Positions 57,766 through 64,000 of a stretch of 64,000 nucleotides of DNA are shown here, one piece after another. The notes under the pieces were generated by a model. The model searched no databases, was not told the DNA's origin, and saw only the letters and a list, made by a program, of their open reading frames with translations. Made by a program: the position numbers and the translations under genes. Every line of letters starts with the position of its first letter. Positions within the stretch are counted from its first letter, which is position 1. The stretch comes from Microbacterium jejuense. GTDB taxonomy: Bacteria > Actinomycetota > Actinomycetes > Actinomycetales > Microbacteriaceae. Where the stretch lies: assembly GCF_019511665.1 (NCBI RefSeq), contig NZ_JAEUAW010000010.1, positions 97,254-161,253 of the forward strand, given 5' to 3'.

Positions 57766-58374
57766 ATGGTCACATCCCCCGCCGAGCGCCCCGAGGCGCG
57801 GACGCACTACGCCCTCGCCCTCGTGCTGATCGTCGGCGGGCTGCTCGGCCTGCTGGCGTCCTTCGCGCTCACGATGGACGACATCAATCTGCTCAAGAAC
57901 CCCGACACCGCGTTGACCTGCAACCTGAACGCGGTCGTCAACTGCGGCAAGAACATCGAGTCGTGGCAGGGCAGCATCTTCGGGTTCCCCAACCCGATCC
58001 TGGGTCTCATGATGTTCCCCGCGCCCGTCGTCGTGGGATTCGCGCTCCTCGCGCGGGCGCGGTTCGCAGGCTGGTTCTGGTGGATCTTCAACGCCGGCCT
58101 GCTGTTCGCGATCGCGTTCGTGTACTGGCTGGCGTTCCAGAGCATCTTCGACATCGGCACGCTGTGCCCGTGGTGCTCGCTGGTCTACCTGGTGACCATC
58201 CCGATGTTCCTCGGCGTGACGGTGCGCAACCTTCGCGCGGGACTGGCCGGGCGCGCGCTCCAGAAGTTCGGCGACGCGATCTCGGGCTGGGTGCCGCTCA
58301 TCGCGATCGCGGGGTACGTCATCATCTTCGGCGCCGCACAGCTGCACCTGAACATCCTCGCCACGCTCTTCTGA
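57766..58374 (+). CDS. Vitamin K epoxide reductase family protein
   Basis: A 202-residue membrane protein with about five hydrophobic segments. The active-site CxxC is TLCPWCSLVY near residue 132, and the outer Cys pair is in TCNLNAVVNCG near residue 48, with the conserved Ser/Thr region between. Bacterial VKOR homologues reoxidise DsbA-type proteins using quinone. The partner is unlikely to be the cytoplasmic CPWC protein at 8.5 kb. CATAAT lies exactly 6 nt before the ATG, so it is probably leaderless. It is convergent with ndk. Confidence 0.92.
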   Translation: MVTSPAERPEARTHYALALVLIVGGLLGLLASFALTMDDINLLKNPDTALTCNLNAVVNCGKNIESWQGSIFGFPNPILGLMMFPAPVVVGFALLARARFAGWFWWIFNAGLLFAIAFVYWLAFQSIFDIGTLCPWCSLVYLVTIPMFLGVTVRNLRAGLAGRALQKFGDAISGWVPLIAIAGYVIIFGAAQLHLNILATLF

Positions 58375-58384
58375 GCCGGGTCCT

Positions 58385-58436
58385 GACGCACAAGGCCGGG
58401 GCGCCTCCTCACGGAGACGCCCCGGCCTTGTGCGTC
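58385..58436. terminator. Long bidirectional terminator, VKOR/ndk
   Basis: A perfect 19-bp stem (58385-58403 with 58418-58436) whose 14-nt loop contains a further 4-bp stem CTCC/GGAG. It lies between the convergent VKOR and ndk genes and is the strongest hairpin in the window. Confidence 0.92.
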
Positions 58437-58441
58437 GAGCC

Positions 58442-58855
58442 TCAGAACCAGATGTCGAGCTCGCGCGCCGCCGACTCGGGGCTGTCGGAGCCGTGCACGA
58501 GGTTCTGCTGCACCTTGAGACCCCAGTCGCGGCCGAAGTCGCCGCGGATCGTGCCGGGCGCAGCCGTCGTCGGGTCGGTGGTCCCTGCCAGCGATCGGAA
58601 GCCCTCGATCACGCGGTTGCCGGCCAGACGGATGGCCACAGACGGACCCGACATCATGAACTCCACGAGCGGCTCGTAGAAGGGCTTGCCCTCGTGCTCG
58701 GCGTAGTGGCGCTCGAGCGTCTCGCGGTCGGGCTCGACGAGGCGGATGTCGACGAGGGCGTACCCCTTCGCCTCGATGCGGGCGAGGATCGCGCCGGTGA
58801 GGCCGCGCGCGACGCCGTCGGGCTTGACGAGGACGAGGGTCTCTTCGGTGGCCAT
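58442..58855 (-). CDS. ndk: Nucleoside diphosphate kinase
   Basis: Balances NTP pools by phosphate transfer. It is 137 residues. The N-terminal TLVLVKPDGVARGL and the phosphorylated His in NLVHGSDSPESA are clear. GGAGAC lies just before ATG 58855. It follows the DUF4233 gene by 17 bp and ends the ileS-folC-DUF4233-ndk block, a conserved actinobacterial order. Confidence 0.97.
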   Translation of the reverse strand: MATEETLVLVKPDGVARGLTGAILARIEAKGYALVDIRLVEPDRETLERHYAEHEGKPFYEPLVEFMMSGPSVAIRLAGNRVIEGFRSLAGTTDPTTAAPGTIRGDFGRDWGLKVQQNLVHGSDSPESAARELDIWF

Positions 58856-58872
58856 GGGAGTCTCCGTTCGGA

Positions 58873-59316
58873 TCAGACTTCTTCGGGGCTGTCGGGGGAT
58901 TCGGCCGCGAGCCTTGCGTTGCGCCGGTCGAGAGCGGCCCCCTTGATGGTGGCATACCCGTACATGACCCCGAAAATGACGGCGACGATCGCGAAGGCCG
59001 GCACCAGGAACGCCCCCAGCAGCACCACGCCCTGCAGCGCCCATCCGACGACGATGCCCCAGCGGTACCGCGTGACGCGCGTCGTGGCGACCATCAACAC
59101 GGCCACGACGACGCCCGCGACGATGCCCCACCACGGCTCGATCCCGTCCGGGAACGCCTTCAGCCCGTACACGACGAGTCCGCCGAGGAACGCCACGATC
59201 GACTCGAAGCCGAGCACGATCGTCGCCAGCGACTCCTCCGCGCCCCGCGCACGCCGTACGCGGACCCGCTGCTCGGCTCCCGCTGATCCGGGGCCGGTGG
59301 GCTCCGAGCCTGTCAC
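58873..59316 (-). CDS. DUF4233 membrane protein
   Basis: A 147-residue protein with four hydrophobic segments after a charged N-terminus (RVRVRRARGAEESLATIVL). The DUF4233 family is nearly always found between folC and ndk in actinobacteria, but no function is known. The GTG start overlaps the folC stop (GTGA). The C-terminus is acidic (AESPDSPEEV). Confidence 0.88.
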   Translation of the reverse strand: MTGSEPTGPGSAGAEQRVRVRRARGAEESLATIVLGFESIVAFLGGLVVYGLKAFPDGIEPWWGIVAGVVVAVLMVATTRVTRYRWGIVVGWALQGVVLLGAFLVPAFAIVAVIFGVMYGYATIKGAALDRRNARLAAESPDSPEEV

Positions 59317-60671
59317 TCGCTCCACCCCGCCTTCCAGTCCTCGGCGGCCGACAGCGTGAGCGCCTCGCCGGCGAGCACGACCGAGCCCGCGATGACGACG
59401 GCGCGACGATCGGATGCCGCCGCCCAGGCGCGCGCCGCGTCCGCGGCCTCCGCCAGATCGCGGTGCACCGACACGCGCAGGTCGTGGGCCTCCGCGAGGT
59501 CCGCGATCGCGTCGGCGTCCTCGGCACGGTCGGAGTCGGGAGAGGTCGCGAACACGTGCGCGGCGACCGGGGCGATCGCGTCCACGATGCCCGCGGCATC
59601 CTTGTCGGACAGCACGCCGAGCACCACGCCCCATTCGTCGAAGTCGAACGACTCCCGCAGCGCGCTCACGAGGGCGCGCGCACCGTGCGGGTTGTGCGCG
59701 GCATCGACGAGCACCGTCGGCGCCGCACCGACCAGCTGCAGCCTGCCGGGCGAGGTCACCCCGCCGAGGCCGTCCGCCAGCACGTCGCCCGCGATCGGCT
59801 GTGCGCCGCCGCCGACGAGCGACTCGACGGCGGCGATCGCGAGCGCCGCGTTGAACCCCTGGTGCGCGCCGTACAGCGGCAGGTACTCGTCCTCGTACGT
59901 GGCGGCCAAGCCGCGCACCGTGATCTGCTGCCCGCCCACCGCGAGCCGCTGCTGCGCGAGCGCGAAGTCCGCGCCTTCGAAGGCGATCGACGCGCCGCGC
60001 GCGTCGGCGGCGGCCCGCAGCACGGCTTCGGCGGCGGGAACCTGCCGGGCCGAGACGACGGCCGCGCCGTCCTTGATGATCCCGGCCTTCACCGTCGCGA
60101 TCTCGGCGATGGTATCGCCCAGACGGTCGGCGTGGTCGAGGTCGATCGGCGCGAACACCGCGACGTCGCCGTCCGCGGTGTTCGTCGAGTCCCATGCGCC
60201 GCCCATGCCGACCTCCAGCACGAGGACGTCGATGGGCGCATCCGCGAACGCCACGAACGCCAGCACCGTCAGCAGCTCGAAGAACGTGAGCGGCGCGTCG
60301 TCCGCGGCTTCGAGCTCGGCATCCACGATGTCGACGAACGGCACGATCTCGTCCCACGCGTCGGCGATCGCGGCGTCCTCGATGGGCTCGCCGTCGATCA
60401 TGATGCGCTCGGTGAAGCGCTCCAGGTGCGGACTCGTGAAGAGCCCCGTGCGCAGGCCGTGGGCGCGCACGAGACTCTCGATCATGCGGCTCGTCGAGGT
60501 CTTGCCGTTGGTGCCGGTGACGTGCACGACGCGGTAGGTGCGCTGCGGGTCGTCGAGCAGCTCGAGCACGCGGCGTGTGCGCTCGACACGCGGCTGCACC
60601 CAGCGCTCGCCCTGCCGCTGCAGCAGCGCCTCATAGACGGCGTCGGCCCGACGCCGGTCGCGATCGCTCAT
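59313..60671 (-). CDS. folC: Folylpolyglutamate/dihydrofolate synthase
   Basis: Adds glutamate to folates and, in bifunctional forms, makes dihydrofolate from dihydropteroate. It is 452 residues of the Mur ligase fold. The P-loop is [15 protein letters not shown] near residue 48, [13 protein letters not shown] follows, and [14 protein letters not shown] is the C-terminal domain signature. The ATG overlaps the ileS stop (ATGA). With pabB at 33.5 kb it is the second folate gene in the window. Confidence 0.95.
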   Translation of the reverse strand: MSDRDRRRADAVYEALLQRQGERWVQPRVERTRRVLELLDDPQRTYRVVHVTGTNGKTSTSRMIESLVRAHGLRTGLFTSPHLERFTERIMIDGEPIEDAAIADAWDEIVPFVDIVDAELEAADDAPLTFFELLTVLAFVAFADAPIDVLVLEVGMGGAWDSTNTADGDVAVFAPIDLDHADRLGDTIAEIATVKAGIIKDGAAVVSARQVPAAEAVLRAAADARGASIAFEGADFALAQQRLAVGGQQITVRGLAATYEDEYLPLYGAHQGFNAALAIAAVESLVGGGAQPIAGDVLADGLGGVTSPGRLQLVGAAPTVLVDAAHNPHGARALVSALRESFDFDEWGVVLGVLSDKDAAGIVDAIAPVAAHVFATSPDSDRAEDADAIADLAEAHDLRVSVHRDLAEAADAARAWAAASDRRAVVIAGSVVLAGEALTLSAAEDWKAGWSE

Positions 60672-63600
60672 GCCGATCCCTCCGCCTTCGTGACGGCCAC
60701 CGTGAACTCGCCGCGGTTGGCGAACGTGCCGGCGGCGAAGGTGGCCTGGTGGTCGTGGCTGTCGACGAGCGCGTCGGGTGCGACCAGCACGGCGTGCTCG
60801 ACGGCGAGCGTCTCACCCGCGACATCCGCAACGTCGAAGGCCGACTGGACGGCGGCGCCGTCCTCGGCGTCGTCGAACACCAGCGTCAGGCGGATGCGGT
60901 CGCTCACGTCGAAGCCGGCCGCCTTGCGGGTGTCCTGCACGGCACGGATCACGTCGCGCGCCAGACCCTCGGCCTCCAGCTCGGGAGTGGTGGCGGTGTC
61001 GAGCAGCACGAAGCCGCCGCCTGCGAGCAGGGCGATCGCCGTGCCCTCGTCGACGCCGCCCGCCTCGAGGGTGAGCTCGTACTCGCCCTCCTGCAGTGCG
61101 ACGCCGTCGACGACGACGACTCCGTCGACCTCTTCCCAGATGCCCGACTTCGCGCCGGCGATGACGTGCTGCACCTGCTTGCCGAGGCGGGGGCCCGCGG
61201 CGCGGGCGTTGACGCTCAGCCGCTTGCTGATGCCGTAGCGCGCCGACAGGTCGTCGGCCAGCTCGATCAGCTCGACGGCCTTGACGTTGAGCTCATCGCG
61301 CAGGATGCCGTCGAACTGGCCCAGGGCGGCGGCATCCGGAACCGCCACGGTGAGGCGCGGCAGCGGGAGACGCACGCGGCGCCCCTCCTTCTTGCGCAGC
61401 GCGTTCGCGACGCTCGACACCTCGCGCACCGCATCCATGGCGCTGCGGATGTCGGCGGCGCCGGGGAACTGCGACGCGTCCGGCCAGTCCTGCAGGTGGA
61501 CGCTCCGCCCGCCGGTCAGGCCCTGCCACACCTTCTCGGACACGAGCGGGATGAGCGGCGCGGCCACGCGCGTCAGCGTCTCAAGGACCGTGTAGAGCGT
61601 GTCGAAGGCTTCGCGGCTCTTCGGATCGTCGGACACCCCCAGCCAGAAGCGGTCGCGCGAGCGGCGGATGTACCAGTTCGTGAGCGCCTCGGTGAAGTCG
61701 CGCAGCTTCGCCGCGGCGAGTGTCGAGTCGAGGACGTCGAGGTCGGCGGCGACCTCCCGCACGAGGTCGCCCGTGAGCGCGAGGATGTAGCGGTCGAGTA
61801 CGTCCGTCGAATCCGTGCGCCAGGAGGCCTGGTACCCCTCGCCGCCGGCGCCTCCCGCCGCGTTGGCGTACGTCGCGAAGAAATACCACGCGTTCCACAG
61901 CGGCAGCAGGAACTCGCGCACGCCGGCGCGGATGCCCTCCTCCGTGACGATGAGGTTGCCGCCGCGCAGCACCGAGCTCGACATGAGGAACCAGCGCATC
62001 GCGTCCGAGCCGTCGCGGTCGAACACCTCGCTGACGTCGGGGTAGTTCTGCAGCGACTTCGACATCTTCAGCCCGTCGCTGCCGAGCACGATGCCGTGGC
62101 ACGACACGCCCGTGAACGCCGGACGGTCGAACAGCGCGGTCGACAGCACGTGCATGACGTAGAACCAGCCGCGCGTCTGGCCGATGTACTCGACGATGAA
62201 GTCGGCCGGCGAGTGCTCGTCGAACCACTCCTGGTTCTCGAAGGGGTAGTGCACCTGGGCGTAGGGCATCGAGCCGGAGTCGAACCACACGTCGAAGACG
62301 TCCTCGATGCGCCGCATCGTCGAACGCCCGGTCGGGTCGTCGGGGTTCGGCCGCGTCAGATCGTCGATGAACGGACGGTGCAGGTCGACCTCGCTCTCCG
62401 CGTTGCGCGGCAGACGTCCGAAGTCGCGCTCGAGCTCTTCCAGCGAGCCGTACACGTCGATGCGCGGGTGCTCCGGGTCGTCGCTCTTCCATACCGGGAT
62501 CGGCGAGCCCCAGTACCGGTTGCGGCTCACCGACCAGTCGCGCGCGCCCTCGAGCCACTTGCCGAACTGGCCGTGCTTGACGTTCTCGGGCACCCACGTG
62601 ATCTGCTCGTTGCCGGCGAGCATGCGGTCCTTGATGTCGGTGACGCGCACGAACCAGCTCGACACCGCGCGGTAGATGAGGGGGTTCCGGCACCGCCAGC
62701 AGTGCGGGTACGAGTGCTCGTAGCTCGCCTCGCGCAGCAGGCGCCCCTGCTGGCGCAGCAGGCGGATGAGCGGGCGGTTGGCGTCCATCCACAGCTCGCC
62801 GGCGACCTCGGTCACCTGCGGCAGGAAGCGTCCGCCGTCGTCGAGGCTCATGATGAGCGGGATGCCGGCGGCCTCGGTGATCCGCTGGTCGTCCTCGCCG
62901 AAGGCCGGGGCCTGGTGCACGATGCCCGTGCCGTCGCCCGTGGTGACGTAGTCGTCCACGAGGATGCGCCAGGCGTTCTGGGTGCCCCAGACGGCGGCAT
63001 CCGCGTAGTAGTCGAACAGACGGTCGTACGCGACGTCCTCGAGCTCGGCGCCGAGCAGCGTCCGCTCGACGGCCTCACGCGCGGCCTCGGCCGACTCGTA
63101 GCCGAGGTCCTTGGCGTAGCCGGCGAGCAGCTCCTCGGCGAGGAGGTAGCGATGCGACTCGGCCTCGGCGTGCTCGTCGTCGCGGTGCACGTCGGCGGCG
63201 CCGTTCGAGCCGCCGGGCACGACGACGTAGCGGATGTCGGGGCCGACGGCGAGCGCGAGGTTGGTCGGCAGAGTCCACGGCGTCGTCGTCCACGCGAGAG
63301 CGCGCACACCGGTCAGGCCCAGCGCCTCGGCCTTCGCGCCGACCAAGGGGAACGTGATCGTCACGGAAGGGTCCTGACGCATCTTGTACACGTCGTCGTC
63401 CATGCGCAGCTCATGCGCCGACAGCGGCGTCTCGTCGCGCCAGCAGTACGGCAGCACGCGGTGGCCCTCGTAGGCCAGGCCCTTGTCGTAGATGGTCTTG
63501 AACGCCCACAGCACGGACTCCATGTACGTGAGGTCCAGCGTCTTGTAGCCGCGCTCGAAGTCGACCCAGCGCGCCTGGCGGGTGACGTAGTCCTCCCACT

Positions 63601-64000
63601 CGCGCGTGTAGGCGAGCACCGACTCGCGCGACTTCGCGTTGAACGTGGCGATGCCCATCGCCTCGATCTCGCTCTTCTCCGTGATGCCGAGCTGCTTCAT
63701 GGCCTCCAGCTCCGCCGGCAGGCCGTGCGTGTCCCAGCCGAAGACGCGGTCCACCTTCTTGCCGCGCATGGTCTGGAACCGCGGGAACAGGTCCTTCGCG
63801 TAGCCGGTCAGCAGGTGGCCGTAGTGCGGCAGGCCGTTGGCGAAGGGCGGTCCGTCGTAGAACACCCACTCCTCGGCGCCCTCGCGCTGGGCGATGGAGG
63901 CCCGGAAGGTCTGGTCGGCCTCCCAGAACGCGAGCGTCTCCTGCTCGATGTCGGGGAAGCGCGGGCTCGGGACGAGGGGGGCAGGCGCCGCGTCGGCGGC
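60668..64000 (-). CDS. ileS: Isoleucyl-tRNA synthetase, 5' end outside window
   Basis: Charges tRNA-Ile. About 1110 residues are visible, and the frame stays open to the right edge, so the N-terminus is missing. The HIGH motif is GLPHYGHLL, the WDTHGLP segment is present, the CP1 editing domain contains [15 protein letters not shown], and KMSKS is in [10 protein letters not shown]. The length and the C-terminal anticodon region fit the larger, eukaryote-like bacterial form that tends to tolerate mupirocin. An internal ATG at 63865 is not the start, because upstream sequence ([18 protein letters not shown]) is typical IleS. Confidence 0.96.
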   Translation of the reverse strand, partial: AADAAPAPLVPSPRFPDIEQETLAFWEADQTFRASIAQREGAEEWVFYDGPPFANGLPHYGHLLTGYAKDLFPRFQTMRGKKVDRVFGWDTHGLPAELEAMKQLGITEKSEIEAMGIATFNAKSRESVLAYTREWEDYVTRQARWVDFERGYKTLDLTYMESVLWAFKTIYDKGLAYEGHRVLPYCWRDETPLSAHELRMDDDVYKMRQDPSVTITFPLVGAKAEALGLTGVRALAWTTTPWTLPTNLALAVGPDIRYVVVPGGSNGAADVHRDDEHAEAESHRYLLAEELLAGYAKDLGYESAEAAREAVERTLLGAELEDVAYDRLFDYYADAAVWGTQNAWRILVDDYVTTGDGTGIVHQAPAFGEDDQRITEAAGIPLIMSLDDGGRFLPQVTEVAGELWMDANRPLIRLLRQQGRLLREASYEHSYPHCWRCRNPLIYRAVSSWFVRVTDIKDRMLAGNEQITWVPENVKHGQFGKWLEGARDWSVSRNRYWGSPIPVWKSDDPEHPRIDVYGSLEELERDFGRLPRNAESEVDLHRPFIDDLTRPNPDDPTGRSTMRRIEDVFDVWFDSGSMPYAQVHYPFENQEWFDEHSPADFIVEYIGQTRGWFYVMHVLSTALFDRPAFTGVSCHGIVLGSDGLKMSKSLQNYPDVSEVFDRDGSDAMRWFLMSSSVLRGGNLIVTEEGIRAGVREFLLPLWNAWYFFATYANAAGGAGGEGYQASWRTDSTDVLDRYILALTGDLVREVAADLDVLDSTLAAAKLRDFTEALTNWYIRRSRDRFWLGVSDDPKSREAFDTLYTVLETLTRVAAPLIPLVSEKVWQGLTGGRSVHLQDWPDASQFPGAADIRSAMDAVREVSSVANALRKKEGRRVRLPLPRLTVAVPDAAALGQFDGILRDELNVKAVELIELADDLSARYGISKRLSVNARAAGPRLGKQVQHVIAGAKSGIWEEVDGVVVVDGVALQEGEYELTLEAGGVDEGTAIALLAGGGFVLLDTATTPELEAEGLARDVIRAVQDTRKAAGFDVSDRIRLTLVFDDAEDGAAVQSAFDVADVAGETLAVEHAVLVAPDALVDSHDHQATFAAGTFANRGEFTVAVTKAEGSA

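Overview
This is one contiguous stretch of a high-GC actinobacterial chromosome. Gene order and protein sequences fit the Micrococcales, most likely Microbacteriaceae and close to Microbacterium. The supporting gene blocks are hrcA-dnaJ-rsmE-hit-phoH-ybeY-CNNM-era, recO-uppS, rplU-rpmA-obgE-proB, proA, nadD to rsfS, and ileS-folC-DUF4233-ndk. The genus is an inference from organisation and composition. I see no insertion sequence, prophage, integrase, CRISPR array or composition break, so this is core chromosome. Both edges cut genes: def at the left and ileS at the right.

Layout. 1-2.6 kb: end of def, a copper-type cassette (CsoR-like operator, DUF6153-like protein, DUF305 lipoprotein), a membrane protein and tRNA-Asn. 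2.6-13.5 kb: an orphan ABC ATPase, dnaG-dgt-dusB, glutathione peroxidase, a DsbA-like protein, recO-uppS, a TRIC-type channel, and leuA with a leucine leader peptide. 13.6-25.3 kb: a lipoprotein, the heat-shock and ribosome-maturation block with a CIRCE operator before hrcA, then hemW, a DUF1990 protein and lepA. 25.4-34.8 kb: a hydrolase, rpsT, the holA/comEC/comEA block, leuS and pabB. 34.8-46.4 kb is the most accessory-like part: DedA, App1-type phosphatase, SRAP protein, a putative glycosylase-like protein, a family 3 glycosidase, an AidB-like acyl-CoA dehydrogenase with a zinc metallopeptidase, a PQQ-type sugar dehydrogenase lipoprotein, a VOC protein, and a two-component system divergent from a VanY-like peptidase. 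46.4-64 kb: tRNA-Ala, rsfS to nadD, proA, proB-obgE-rpmA-rplU, a glycosyltransferase, rne, a VKOR protein, and ndk-DUF4233-folC-ileS.

How it works together. Most genes serve housekeeping processes: replication, translation, ribosome maturation, tRNA charging, folate, proline and leucine synthesis, and undecaprenyl lipid synthesis. Many neighbours overlap by ATGA, GTGA or TGATG, which implies translational coupling.

The main regulatory observations are these. (1) A -10-like hexamer lies exactly 6 nt before the start codon of about 18 genes, which points to widespread leaderless transcription. (2) A short leader peptide with four consecutive leucine codons precedes leuA and carries the same leaderless signature. 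(3) A copper-type operator precedes the DUF6153/DUF305 pair. (4) Both tRNA genes share a similar 5' leader with a GAGA-loop hairpin. (5) A hairpin sits at the predicted 5' end of the rplU mRNA. I found no clear, wholly new multi-gene system; the leuA leader and the shared pre-tRNA leader are the best leads.
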